Positions 26,214 to 35,047 of a stretch of DNA of 64,000 nt are shown here, piece by piece (the stretch's first letter is position 1; each line of letters starts with the position of its first letter). The DNA comes from Bog-756 sp963769905. Lineage in GTDB: Bacteria; Actinomycetota; Acidimicrobiia; Acidimicrobiales; RAAP-2. The notes below the pieces were generated by a model that was not told the origin of the DNA, ran no database searches, and saw nothing but the letters and a program-made list of their open reading frames with translations. The stretch covers positions 1,550,001 to 1,614,000 of the forward strand of contig CAVYNG010000002.1 of assembly GCA_963769905.1 (NCBI GenBank), read 5' to 3'. Position numbers and translations under genes: made by a program.

Positions 26214-27188
26214 ATGGAACTCGAAGTCCGCGATCTCACCGTCGAGTTCGACTCCGGTGGCTACCAGGTCCGACCGCTGGACAAACTGCAGATGGGCGCC
26301 GACGACGGCGAGCTGGTCGTCCTCCTCGGCCCGAGCGGGTGCGGCAAGACCACCTTGCTCTCTTGCCTGTCCGGACTGCTGAAGCCGACGAGCGGCTCGA
26401 TCCGGTTCCAGGACATCGACGTCGTCGGCTTGTCCGGCGCATCGCTGAGCGCGTATCGCCAGGACACGGTCGGCGTGGTCTTCCAGGCGTTCAACCTTCT
26501 CGCCAGCCTCTCTGCCCGGCAGAACGTGATGGTACCGATGACCCTCGCCGGCGTGGGGAGGCGCGAGGCCACCCAACGCGCCGACGCGCTGCTCGAGCGG
26601 GTGTCGCTCGGTGAACGGGTCACCCATCGTCCCGGTCAGATGTCCGGCGGCCAACAGCAGCGGGTGGCCATCGCGCGTGCTCTGGCCCACGATCCTCCGC
26701 TGGTGGTCGCCGACGAGCCGACCGCGCATCTCGATCACATCCAGGTGGAGGGAATCTTGGTCCTCCTCCGAGATTTGGCGACGCCGGGCCGCATGGTCGT
26801 CGTATCGACCCACGACGACCGGATCACTCACATCGCCGACCGGGTCGTCGAGCTCAGCCCCGAAGCCGCCTCCGTCGAGCGCGAGCCGGAGGAGGTGACC
26901 CTCGGTAGCCGAGAGCTCCTGTTCTCGCAAGGAGACCGCGGCGAACTCGTCTACGAAGTGCTCGAGGGCGCCGTCGAGATCTTCCGGGTACACAGCGACG
27001 GCTCCGAGGAGGTGTTGGCCACCATCGGCCCGGGCAACTACTTCGGGGAGATCGGGCCGATGCTCAATCTCCCCCGCAGCGCCTCCGCCCGAGCCTCCGT
27101 TCCCACCCGTTTGCTCGGAATCACCGTACGCACCTTCCGCACGCGTTTCCCCCGCACGCGAAAGGACGCGCAGAATGTGCCGGCCTAG
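26214..27188 (+). CDS. ABC ATPase (LolD/MacB type) fused to a cyclic-nucleotide-binding domain
   Basis: 324 residues. Residues 1-220 are the ATPase: Walker A GPSGCGKTT, Q-loop VFQAFNLL, signature MSGGQQQRVAIARAL, Walker B LVVADEPTA and the switch in VVSTHDDR. Residues 230-320 form a cyclic-nucleotide-binding (CAP_ED-like) fold: LLFSQGDRGELVYEVLEGAVEIF, then GNYFGEIGPMLNLPRSASAR, which matches the phosphate-binding cassette with its FGE and R-S-A elements. A second-messenger input to the transporter is therefore plausible. A GGAGG ribosome site precedes the ATG, and the gene follows the permease by 14 bases. Confidence 0.9.
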   Translation: MELEVRDLTVEFDSGGYQVRPLDKLQMGADDGELVVLLGPSGCGKTTLLSCLSGLLKPTSGSIRFQDIDVVGLSGASLSAYRQDTVGVVFQAFNLLASLSARQNVMVPMTLAGVGRREATQRADALLERVSLGERVTHRPGQMSGGQQQRVAIARALAHDPPLVVADEPTAHLDHIQVEGILVLLRDLATPGRMVVVSTHDDRITHIADRVVELSPEAASVEREPEEVTLGSRELLFSQGDRGELVYEVLEGAVEIFRVHSDGSEEVLATIGPGNYFGEIGPMLNLPRSASARASVPTRLLGITVRTFRTRFPRTRKDAQNVPA

Positions 27189-27280
27189 CTGGGGGGTCTT
27201 GCCATCGGAGTGGGCCGGCCGTACCGTAGGTCGCGACGCCGTTGACCCCCCCGTCTATGGCGGTACGTGACGGCCGACCG

Positions 27281-27619
27281 ATGAGCCCAGAGATCTTCGA
27301 CATATCCATCTCCCGGCACGACGGTCTCTGCGTGGTCCGGATGAGCGGGGAGCTCGACCTCGCGAGTTCGGAGCGGCTCAGCGCTCTGCTGGCCGAGCTG
27401 TCCGAGGCAACCGTCGTCGTCGACCTCTCGGAGCTCACCTTCATCGACAGCTCCGGCATCGCGGCGCTCGTCGCCGCGAAGGACCGCCTCCAGAGCGCGG
27501 GGCGCGACCTCGTGCTGACCCGCCCGCAACCCAACGTCGACCGGGTGCTCGAGATGACCGGGCTCGAGGAGTGGATCAGCCAGTGGCGAGCCGAGTGGAC
27601 CCCGCCGACCGACAGGTGA
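27281..27619 (+). CDS. STAS-domain anti-sigma factor antagonist-like protein
   Basis: About 112 residues from ATG 27281; TTG 27242 and ATG 27257 are upstream alternatives. It is a single STAS domain with FDISISRHDGLCVVRMSGELDL at the start. VVVDLSELTFIDSSGIAAL carries the serine normally phosphorylated by an anti-sigma kinase. The stand-alone architecture fits SpoIIAA/RsbV-like regulators or the STAS partners of transporters. No kinase or sigma factor gene is adjacent, so the partner is unknown. Confidence 0.85.
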   Translation: MSPEIFDISISRHDGLCVVRMSGELDLASSERLSALLAELSEATVVVDLSELTFIDSSGIAALVAAKDRLQSAGRDLVLTRPQPNVDRVLEMTGLEEWISQWRAEWTPPTDR

Positions 27620-27728
27620 GCCCACAGAAGAAGTGACCCTTAGGTAATCCCGGGCTCCGCGGGAGTCGTGCCACACTTGACCGACACTGCGGTCGGGGTC
27701 GGCCGGATTCGTGCGAGAGGAGTCGGCA

Positions 27729-28985
27729 GTGCTGGCCTTTACCTTCCCGGGACAAGGGTCGCAGCGGTCGGGCATGGGCCATGCCTGGCTCGAACATCCC
27801 TCGTGGGAGGTGGCGGCAGAGGCCTCCGAGGTCGCCGGGCGCGACCTCACCTCGTTGCTCCTCGACGCTCCCATGGAGGAGCTGACCCGCACCGCCAACG
27901 CGCAGCTGGCGACCTTCGTCACGAGCCTGGTCATCCTCGACGCGGTCGAACGCCTCGGGCTCGCGCCTGGCGCCGCTGCCGGGCACAGTCTCGGTGAGTA
28001 CACCGCGCTCGTCGCTGCCGGGGCGCTGTCCCTGCCCGACGGGACCCGGCTGGTGGTCGAGCGCGGTGAAGCGATGCAGGCCGCCGCCGCCGAACATCCG
28101 GGCACCATGGCCGCGCTCATCGGCATCACGGACGACGACGCGCAGGTGGCCTGCCAGCGCGCCGAGGACGAGGTCTGGGTCGCCAACTACAACGCTCCGG
28201 GCCAGGTGGTGATCGCCGGCACCGAGCAGGGCATCGCCGTCGCGGCCAAGCTCGCCAAGGAGCTCGGGGCTCGCAAGGTCCTCCCCATCCCGGTTTCGGG
28301 GGCGTTCCACACTCCCCTGATGCTCTCTGCGCGTGGACGGCTGCGGGCGATGCTCGAGGCTGTCGAGTTCCACCCTGCAGAGGTGCCGGTCGTCGCCAAC
28401 GTCGACGCCCGGGCTCACTCAGGGCCGGAGGCGTGGCCCGGGCTCCTCTCCGCGCAGCTGTGCAGCCCTGTCCGCTGGCGTCATTCGCTCGAGACCCTCA
28501 GCGAGCAAGGCGCCACGGTGGTCGTCGAGGTCGGCCCCGGCGGCGTCCTGACCGGAATGGTTCGGCGGACAACCCCCCATCTTCGTGCCGTCTCGGTCGC
28601 GGTCCCCGACGACCTCGACCGTCTGATGGACACGGTGACCGGCTCGGACGAGTTGTCGAGCTCCACACCGGTGCACCAAGGCGAGCACCTCTTCACCTCC
28701 GAGCGAGTCGTCGTGAGTTCGGCCGCGGGGGTCTTCGAGCCGGAGGTGCAGCTTTGCGCCCTCGAGCGCACTGCGCTCGCCGAAGCAGCCGCGCTGCCCG
28801 GAAGCGGTCGTGGTGCAGAGCCGGGATCCCTTCTCGCAGTCGGCGACCGGGTCGGCACGGTCGGCTCGAGCGACGTGCGCACCCCTTTCGACGGCGTCCT
28901 CGTGCGGTGGCTCGCAGTTCGCGGCGAGCGAGTGGTCGAGGGCCAGCCGGTCGCATGGGTCCGGACCGGCGGGAGCAGCCGGTGA
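27729..28985 (+). CDS. fabD: Malonyl-CoA:ACP transacylase with an extra C-terminal lipoyl-like domain
   Basis: 418 residues from GTG 27729, chosen because AGGAG lies 8 bases upstream (GTG 27711 is the alternative). The acyltransferase domain shows FTFPGQGSQ, the catalytic serine in AAGHSLGEYTALVAAG and the histidine in VSGAFHTPLM. It loads malonate onto ACP. Normal FabD ends near residue 300; here about 110 residues follow. The last 60 of them (VGDRVGTVGSSDVRTPFDGVLVRWLAV, then GERVVEGQPVAWV) look like a biotinyl/lipoyl carrier fold. The usual E-x-M-K modification site is absent, so it should not be modified. First gene of fabD-fabG-acpP-fabF. Confidence 0.9.
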   Translation: MLAFTFPGQGSQRSGMGHAWLEHPSWEVAAEASEVAGRDLTSLLLDAPMEELTRTANAQLATFVTSLVILDAVERLGLAPGAAAGHSLGEYTALVAAGALSLPDGTRLVVERGEAMQAAAAEHPGTMAALIGITDDDAQVACQRAEDEVWVANYNAPGQVVIAGTEQGIAVAAKLAKELGARKVLPIPVSGAFHTPLMLSARGRLRAMLEAVEFHPAEVPVVANVDARAHSGPEAWPGLLSAQLCSPVRWRHSLETLSEQGATVVVEVGPGGVLTGMVRRTTPHLRAVSVAVPDDLDRLMDTVTGSDELSSSTPVHQGEHLFTSERVVVSSAAGVFEPEVQLCALERTALAEAAALPGSGRGAEPGSLLAVGDRVGTVGSSDVRTPFDGVLVRWLAVRGERVVEGQPVAWVRTGGSSR

Positions 28986-29722
28986 CCGACTCCGAGCGCG
29001 ACCGGGTGGTATTGGTCACGGGAGGCTCGCGGGGCATCGGTCGTGCCTGCGCACAATGGTTCCTCGCCAACGGCGATCGAGTCGCAGTCACCTCGAGATC
29101 GGCGCCGGTCGGCGGGCTCGGTGACGACGCACCGGATCGGTTCCTTGCGATCACTTGCGACGTCACCGACCCCGCCGGGGTCGAGCAGGCGTTCGCGACC
29201 ATCGAAGAGCGCTTCGGACCGGTCGAGGTGTTGGTGGCGAACGCCGGGATCACCCGCGACACCTTGGTCCTGCGGATGGGTCAGGACTCCTGGGACGAGG
29301 TGATCGAGACCAACCTCACTGCGGTGTTCCGGGTGGCCAAGCGAGCGCTCGCGAAGATGCTTCGGCTCCACCGCGGTCGGATCGTGATGGTGTCCTCGGT
29401 CGGCGCTTTCATCGGCTCGGCCGGACAGGCAAACTATGCAGCCTCCAAGGCCGGGTTGGTCGGGCTCGCTCGTTCGATTGCCCGTGAGGTCGCCAGTCGC
29501 TCGATCACGGTGAACGTGGTTGCCCCGGGCCTGGTCGAAACGAATATGCTCGCAGCACTCGGAGAGGAGCGATTGGACGACATGCGGGCGCGGGTCCCCC
29601 TCGGCCGGGTGGCCCAACCCGACGAGGTGGCCGAGGCGGTCGGATTTCTGGCCTCTCCGGGCGCCGGGTATGTAACAGGAGCGGTCCTGCCGGTGGACGG
29701 TGGACTGGCGATGGGCCTGTGA
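28982..29722 (+). CDS. fabG: 3-oxoacyl-ACP reductase
   Basis: 246 residues from a GTG overlapping the fabD stop. The SDR cofactor motif is VTGGSRGIGRA, NNAG-equivalent is VANAGITRD, and the catalytic Ser, Tyr and Lys are in VMVSSVGAFIGSAGQANYAASKAGLVG. The C-terminal GYVTGAVLPVDGGLAMG is characteristic of FabG. It reduces 3-ketoacyl-ACP using NADPH in fatty acid elongation. The close-packed position between fabD and acpP makes the assignment secure relative to other SDRs. Confidence 0.93.
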   Translation: MTDSERDRVVLVTGGSRGIGRACAQWFLANGDRVAVTSRSAPVGGLGDDAPDRFLAITCDVTDPAGVEQAFATIEERFGPVEVLVANAGITRDTLVLRMGQDSWDEVIETNLTAVFRVAKRALAKMLRLHRGRIVMVSSVGAFIGSAGQANYAASKAGLVGLARSIAREVASRSITVNVVAPGLVETNMLAALGEERLDDMRARVPLGRVAQPDEVAEAVGFLASPGAGYVTGAVLPVDGGLAMGL

Positions 29723-29795
29723 GCCCGAGCCCCGAGCGAGCGATCAGGCCGACAAGTGGAGTCCCGGACCACCCGGGCAGAAAGGGAAGGATGCC

Positions 29796-30035
29796 GTGAG
29801 CAACGACGAGGCGTTCGAGAAGTTCAGGGAGTGCGCCGTCGAGGTCCTCCAGGTCCCCTCCGACAAGGTGACCCGTGAAGCCAGGTTCGCCGAAGACCTC
29901 GATGCAGACAGCCTCGACCTCGTGGAGTTGGTGATGGCGCTCGAGGAGTCCTTCGACGTGTCGGTGAACGAATCCGAGCTCGAGGGGATCGAGACGGTCG
30001 GCCAGGCGTTCGACCTGATCACCGCCAAGACCTGA
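29796..30035 (+). CDS. acpP: Acyl carrier protein
   Basis: 79 residues from GTG 29796, preceded by AAGGGAAGG. The phosphopantetheine serine is in LDADSLDLVELVMALEE, the canonical D-S-L motif, and the acidic four-helix pattern is intact. The stop overlaps the fabF start (TGATG), so the two are coupled. It carries growing acyl chains for the fatty acid synthase enzymes encoded around it. Confidence 0.96.
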   Translation: MSNDEAFEKFRECAVEVLQVPSDKVTREARFAEDLDADSLDLVELVMALEESFDVSVNESELEGIETVGQAFDLITAKT

Positions 30036-31231
30036 TGCTGCTGGGCATCGGCCCGGACGGACCGCTGCGCGGGCGGCGGGTCGCCATCACCGGTATCGGC
30101 GCGGTGTCGTGCTGTGGGGTCGGTGTCGGGGCGCTCTGGTCGGGCCTCAACGGACCTCCGCCGGTCGGCGAGCGCAGGGTGCCCGACTTCGATCCCGAGG
30201 TGTGGTTCAGCGCCAAGGAGGCTCGCCAGGTCGACCGGTTCACCCAGTTCTCGGTCGCCGCCGTCGCAGAAGCGCTGGAGGATGCCGGTGGTCTCCAAGC
30301 CGACCCCGGCCGCTCCGGCGTCGTGATGGGAACCGGGGTCGGCGGACTCGAGTCCCTCGAGTCCCAGATCCTCCTCTTCGGCGAGAAGGGGGCACGGCGG
30401 GTCTCGCCCCGGCTGGTGCCCATGATGATGTCCAATGCCGGTGCGGCCGCCGTCTCGATCCGGCTCGGTTGGCAGGGCCCGTCGGAGACCGTCACCACCG
30501 CCTGCGCGGCGGGAGCCCACAGCATCGCCTCCGCGGCCCGTCTCGTGGCGTCGGGCCGGTGCGACGTGACGATCGGCGGCGCGGCGGAAGCCGGCATGAC
30601 CAACGTCGGCATCGCCGCCTTCGCCAACATGACCGCGCTCTCCACCTCGGGAGAGTCGCGCCCCTTCGATATCCGGCGTGACGGGTTCGTCATCACCGAG
30701 GGTGCCGGTGCCCTCGTGCTCGAGGCCTGGGACCACGCCGTCGCCCGCGGCGCGCGGATCTACGGCGAGCTGTGCGGCTCCGCCAGCACGGCCGACGCGC
30801 ATCACATCACCGCGCCCATCCCGGGTGGTTCGGGTGCCGCCGCGTGCATGTCTCTCGCCATGGAGGACGCGGGCGTCGCCGTCGACGAGATCGGTCACAT
30901 CAACGCGCACGGGACCTCCACACCCTTGAACGACCTGGCGGAAGCCGACGCGATCACCAAGGTGTTCGGGAATCTCGCCCCGCCGGTGACCTCGACCAAG
31001 GGCATCACCGGTCATGGGCTCGGCGCGAGCGGCGCCATCGAGGCCGTCGCGGTCGTGCTGAGCATCGAGCACCGTCTCATCCCGCCGACCGGGGGCTACG
31101 AGCAGCCCGACCCGGAGATCACGCTCGACGTGGTCGCAGGCGCCGCCCGGACCTGGGAACCCGCACCGGTGCTCTCGAACTCCTTCGGCTTCGGCGGCCA
31201 CAACGGCTGCCTGGTGATCGGCCCCGCCTGA
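30035..31231 (+). CDS. fabF: 3-oxoacyl-ACP synthase II (KAS II)
   Basis: 398 residues. The catalytic cysteine is in VTTACAAGAHSIASA, and the two histidines are in HINAHGTSTPLND and GHGLGASGAIEAV. The C-terminal SFGFGGHNGCLV closes the thiolase fold. It condenses malonyl-ACP with acyl-ACP during chain elongation. It is the last gene of the fab run; no fabH or fabI is in the cluster. A possible terminator hairpin follows 17 bases downstream. Confidence 0.95.
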   Translation: MLLGIGPDGPLRGRRVAITGIGAVSCCGVGVGALWSGLNGPPPVGERRVPDFDPEVWFSAKEARQVDRFTQFSVAAVAEALEDAGGLQADPGRSGVVMGTGVGGLESLESQILLFGEKGARRVSPRLVPMMMSNAGAAAVSIRLGWQGPSETVTTACAAGAHSIASAARLVASGRCDVTIGGAAEAGMTNVGIAAFANMTALSTSGESRPFDIRRDGFVITEGAGALVLEAWDHAVARGARIYGELCGSASTADAHHITAPIPGGSGAAACMSLAMEDAGVAVDEIGHINAHGTSTPLNDLAEADAITKVFGNLAPPVTSTKGITGHGLGASGAIEAVAVVLSIEHRLIPPTGGYEQPDPEITLDVVAGAARTWEPAPVLSNSFGFGGHNGCLVIGPA

Positions 31232-31247
31232 CACCAGGGGACCCGGC

Positions 31248-31264
31248 AACGCGCGACGCGCGTT
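31248..31264 (+). terminator. Hairpin after fabF
   Basis: AACGCGC and GCGCGTT form a perfect 7-bp stem with a three-base loop 17 bases after the fabF stop. There is no long U-run, so it may be a terminator or a pause. Confidence 0.45.
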
Positions 31265-31285
31265 CACCACCGCCGGCAACGCCCC

Positions 31286-31291
31286 TACCGT
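31286..31291 (+). promoter_or_regulatory. -10 hexamer (TACCGT) of the UbiB-family gene
   Basis: TANNNT element with 9 bases to ATG 31301. Confidence 0.45.
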
Positions 31292-31300
31292 TGAGGAACC

Positions 31301-33037
31301 ATGACCGAGCGACCCGCACGAGACCTCACGTCTCCCCCGCGGAGCGGGCCGCGAGTGCGGGGTCTCACGCCGGCGGGAACCTCCGAGACCGACGACTCGG
31401 ACCTCAGCATCGGCGCGTTCAGTCCACATGGCCCCTGGAGGGTCGATCCCGCGACCATGGAATGGCGCTTTCCGGTCGACGCCGGTGGTGACATCGACGC
31501 GCTCCGTCGGGGCGCGGCCGCGCTCGCCCATCGGCTGACCCGGCCCGAGCACCTCCCGTCGCTCACCCGGGTCCTCGCCGTCGGGTTCCGGCTCGGCGGG
31601 GCGCTCCTCGCCTGGGGTCTTCGAGAACGCGGAACGGAGCGGTCGCGAGCCGGACTCTCGCGCCGGCTGCGGCCGGCGTTCGAGCGCCTCGGGCCTACGT
31701 ACATCAAGCTCGGACAGATCATCTCCTCCGGCGAGGGCATCTTCCCGGAGGAACTGGTCGACGAGTTCCGCCTCCTGCGCGACCGGGTCCCGCCCGAGCC
31801 GTTCTCGACCGTACGCCGCACCGTCGAGGAGGATCTCGGCCGTCCGCTCGCGGAGGTCTTCGTCTCCTTCGACCGGACCCCGGTTGCGTCCGCATCGATC
31901 GCCCAGGTGCACGCGGCGACCCTCCGATCGGGGGAACGGGTGGCGGTCAAGGTCCAACGACGGACGGTGTCCTCTCTCGTTCGGCTCGACATCGCGGCGA
32001 TGGCGTGGATCGCACCCATGCTCGTCGGCCGGATCCCGGTGACCGCCCTGACCAACCCGCCGGCTCTGGTCGAGCTCTTCGCCGAGACCATCGTGGAGGA
32101 GCTCGACTTCCGGCTCGAAGCCCAGAACATGCTCGACATCGCGGCCGTCTTCGCGGTCGAGGGCCACCGTTCGGTCGTGGTCCCGAGGCCCCACCCCGAG
32201 CTCGTGACCGAGCGCGTGCTGGTGATGGAGCACCTTCGGGGCTACGCGTGGGGAGACGCAGCCGCCATGCGCTCCGCCGGCATCGACACCGCCGCCGTCC
32301 TCCGGTCGACCCTGATCGCCTTCCTCGAGGGCACTCTCCTCTACGGCGTGTTCCACGGCGACCTTCACAGCGGCAACCTCCTCGTCCAGGACGACGGCAC
32401 GGTCGCGCTTCTCGACTTCGGGATCACCGGCCGACTCGACGAGCGCAAGCGCCAGGCGTTCCTCCGCCTCGAGATGGGCGCGACCACCAACGACGTGGCC
32501 CTCCAGGTCGAGGCTCTGCGCGACCTCGGCGCCCTGCCGGCCGATGCGGACCTGGCGGCGGTCATCCGCGACCTCGGGCTCGATCGGCCACCCGTCGACG
32601 CGAGCACCCTGACCGCCGACGAGATGGTGGCTGAGCTCCGCGAGGTCACCAAGGCGTTGCTCGGCTACGGCGCGCGGTTGCCGAAAGAGCTGATGCTCTT
32701 CGTCAAGAACATCCTGTTCCTCAACGGAGCGATGGCGACCATGGCACCGGACGTCGACATCCTGAGCGAGGTCGTAGCCATCGCCACCTACTTCACCGAG
32801 CACCACGGCGAGCAGATCGCCCGCGATGTCGGCAGCGACCTCCTGACCACGCCCATCGATCTCGACGGATACCGGGCCGCGCTCGGATTCGGCGACGACG
32901 CCGAAAGCATCACCTTCCACGACCTCCAAGAACGACGCGAGCTCATCCGCCACCGACTCGAACAGGGGGCCAAGCAGCAACGCCGCCGCTCGCTCCCCCG
33001 CGCGCTCTACCGGGTCCTGCGCGGCCGGCGGACCTGA
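31301..33037 (+). CDS. ABC1/UbiB (ADCK)-family atypical kinase
   Basis: 578 residues. The family motif K-x-G-Q is seen in YIKLGQIISS, the ATP-binding Ala-rich loop in ASASIAQVHAATL, Lys in VAVKVQRR, the catalytic loop in VFHGDLHSGNLLV and the metal Asp in LLDFGITG. UbiB relatives assist quinone synthesis or lipid handling. In this menaquinone-using organism the exact role is uncertain. The N-terminal about 90 residues are not part of the kinase fold. No close operon partner; trpA converges on it from the other strand. Confidence 0.9.
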   Translation: MTERPARDLTSPPRSGPRVRGLTPAGTSETDDSDLSIGAFSPHGPWRVDPATMEWRFPVDAGGDIDALRRGAAALAHRLTRPEHLPSLTRVLAVGFRLGGALLAWGLRERGTERSRAGLSRRLRPAFERLGPTYIKLGQIISSGEGIFPEELVDEFRLLRDRVPPEPFSTVRRTVEEDLGRPLAEVFVSFDRTPVASASIAQVHAATLRSGERVAVKVQRRTVSSLVRLDIAAMAWIAPMLVGRIPVTALTNPPALVELFAETIVEELDFRLEAQNMLDIAAVFAVEGHRSVVVPRPHPELVTERVLVMEHLRGYAWGDAAAMRSAGIDTAAVLRSTLIAFLEGTLLYGVFHGDLHSGNLLVQDDGTVALLDFGITGRLDERKRQAFLRLEMGATTNDVALQVEALRDLGALPADADLAAVIRDLGLDRPPVDASTLTADEMVAELREVTKALLGYGARLPKELMLFVKNILFLNGAMATMAPDVDILSEVVAIATYFTEHHGEQIARDVGSDLLTTPIDLDGYRAALGFGDDAESITFHDLQERRELIRHRLEQGAKQQRRRSLPRALYRVLRGRRT

Positions 33038-33041
33038 AGGC

Positions 33042-33842
33042 TCAACCGGCGTCGAGCGCGTGTCGGAGCGCTCCGACGAACGACGCGGCTCCGTCGGGCC
33101 CTTCGCCCTCGAGCAGCCGTCGCACGAGCGCCGACCCCACGACCACGCCGTCCGCGACCTCGCACACCTCGACGGCCTGCGCGGGTGTCGAGACCCCGAT
33201 GCCGACGCACACCGGGAGGTCGGTGGCAGCCCGCGCCCGCGTGGCCACCTCTTTCGCAGACGAAGCGAGCTCCGACCGTTCGCCGGTCACTCCCATCCGG
33301 CCGACCGCATAGACGAAGCCGCGCGAGCGGTCGCAGATCGAGCGGACCCGTTCGTCCGGCGTCGACGGCGCGACCAACAGCACGGTGGCCACATCCGACC
33401 GGTCAGCGGCCGCGGCCCACTCCCCGACTTCTTCGAGCGGGAGATCGGGGATGATCGCACCCGACACACCAGACTCGGCCATCTGGCCCGCGATGCGCGC
33501 GTGCCCGGCCCGGAAGATCAGGTTGTAGTAGGTCATGGCCACGATGGGGACCCCCACGTCGACGCGGCTCAGATCGGCGAGCACACCTTCGGGCGTCGTG
33601 CCCCGCCCGAGGGCCCGGAAGGATGCCTCCTGGATGGTCGGGCCGTCGATCATCGGATCGGAGAAGGGGATCCCCACCTCGATCGCGTCGGCGCCCGATC
33701 CGGCGACTGCCTCGAGAGCGAGGAGCCACTGGTCGTCGAGGCCGCCGGTGAGGTACGGCACGAGCAGCTTGTGGCCCGCGTCCCGCCGCGTGCGGAGCGC
33801 CGACTCGAGCCGGCCGGGTGCGGCTTCCTCGACCACGGTCAC
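33042..33842 (-). CDS. trpA: Tryptophan synthase alpha subunit
   Basis: 266 residues from GTG 33842, overlapping the trpB stop. LVPYLTGG begins strand 1. The catalytic Glu is in ADAIEVGIPFSDPMIDGPTI and the catalytic Asp in IIPDLPLEEVGEW. VGIGVSTPAQA forms the phosphate site. It cleaves indole-3-glycerol phosphate and channels indole to TrpB. Last gene of trpC-F-B-A. Confidence 0.95.
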   Translation of the reverse strand: MTVVEEAAPGRLESALRTRRDAGHKLLVPYLTGGLDDQWLLALEAVAGSGADAIEVGIPFSDPMIDGPTIQEASFRALGRGTTPEGVLADLSRVDVGVPIVAMTYYNLIFRAGHARIAGQMAESGVSGAIIPDLPLEEVGEWAAAADRSDVATVLLVAPSTPDERVRSICDRSRGFVYAVGRMGVTGERSELASSAKEVATRARAATDLPVCVGIGVSTPAQAVEVCEVADGVVVGSALVRRLLEGEGPDGAASFVGALRHALDAG

Positions 33843-35047
33843 GACCGGTCGCGAAGGATGTCTCGGACCTGCGCGACGTCCTTGTCCCCGCGCCCGGAGA
33901 GATTGACCAGCACGGTCGACCCCTTCGCCAACTCTCCACGCGCGACCGCGGCGACCACCCATGCCAGCGCATGGGCGGACTCGAGCGCGGGGATGATGCC
34001 TTCGGCCCGGGCGAGCCGCTGGAACGCCTCGAGGACCTCACCGTCGTCGGCGGTCTCGTACCGGGCGCGGCCGATCTCGTCGAGATGGGCGTGCTCGGGC
34101 CCGATACCCGGGTAGTCGAGACCGGCCGAGATCGAGGTCGCTTCGAGGATCTGGCCGGCTTCGTCCTGCATCAGCGCGCTCCGCATCCCGTGCAGTACGC
34201 CGGTGATCCCGGTGGTGAGGGCCGCGCCACCGGCCGCCTCGACCGCCACCAGGCCGGCCGCGGTGGTGTCGGCGAACCCCGCGAAGATGCCGGCCGCGTT
34301 CGATCCGCCACCGGCGCAGGCCACCACCAGGTCGGGGTCGGAACCCCCGAGGAGCTCGCGACATTGCTCACGCGCCTCGTCGCCGATGACCCGCTGGAAC
34401 TCGCGGACCATCCACGGATACGGATGGGGGCCCATCACCGAGCCGAGGCAGTAGTGGGTGTACCCGACGGTCGCGACCCAGTCGCGCAGGGCCTCGTTGA
34501 CTGCGTCCTTCAGGGTACGGCTGCCGCTCGAGACGTGCCGCACCTCCGCGCCGAGCAGCTCCATGCGGAACACGTTCAGCTCCTGGCGAATCGTGTCCAC
34601 ATCCCCCATGTAGACGACGCACTCCATCCCGAACAGCGCCGCCGCGGTCGCCGTCGCCACCCCGTGCTGACCCGCGCCGGTCTCGGCGACCAGGCGGGAC
34701 TTGCCCATCCGCCGGGCGAGAAGGCCCTGCCCGATCACGTTGTTGAGCTTGTGCGAGCCGGTGTGAGCGAGGTCCTCGCGTTTGAGGAGCAGGCGGATGC
34801 CGAGCTCGTCGGAGAGGCGTGCGCACTCGGTGACCGGCGTCGGCCGTCCGCCGTATCGGCGGAGGATGGTGTCGAGCTCGTCGCGGAACGCGGGGTCGGA
34901 CCAGGCGTCCTCGAACGCCGTCTCGAGCTCGAGGCAGGCAGGGACGAGCGACTCCGGCACGAAGCGGCCACCGAAACTGCCGAAGCGACCGTCTGCGCTC
35001 GGGGGCCCCATCGACGGCACCGACGCCGCGGCGGTGCGAGCACTCAC
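33839..35047 (-). CDS. trpB: Tryptophan synthase beta subunit
   Basis: 402 residues from GTG 35047, overlapping the trpF stop (GTGA). FGSFGGRFVPESL begins the conserved part. The PLP lysine is in EDLAHTGSHKLNNVIGQ, the phosphate-binding glycines in ACAGGGSNAAGIF, and ETGAGQHGVATA is also typical. It joins indole to serine to form tryptophan in complex with TrpA. An internal ATG at the MGPPSADG segment is a shorter start option. Confidence 0.96.
   Translation of the reverse strand: MSARTAAASVPSMGPPSADGRFGSFGGRFVPESLVPACLELETAFEDAWSDPAFRDELDTILRRYGGRPTPVTECARLSDELGIRLLLKREDLAHTGSHKLNNVIGQGLLARRMGKSRLVAETGAGQHGVATATAAALFGMECVVYMGDVDTIRQELNVFRMELLGAEVRHVSSGSRTLKDAVNEALRDWVATVGYTHYCLGSVMGPHPYPWMVREFQRVIGDEAREQCRELLGGSDPDLVVACAGGGSNAAGIFAGFADTTAAGLVAVEAAGGAALTTGITGVLHGMRSALMQDEAGQILEATSISAGLDYPGIGPEHAHLDEIGRARYETADDGEVLEAFQRLARAEGIIPALESAHALAWVVAAVARGELAKGSTVLVNLSGRGDKDVAQVRDILRDRS

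Noticed and set aside
29744..32980. Minus-strand open frame of 1078 codons opposite acpP, fabF and the UbiB-family gene
   Set aside because: It is a mirror of high third-position G+C in the real genes. The translation is low-complexity, Arg/Gly/Asp-rich and has no family motif.
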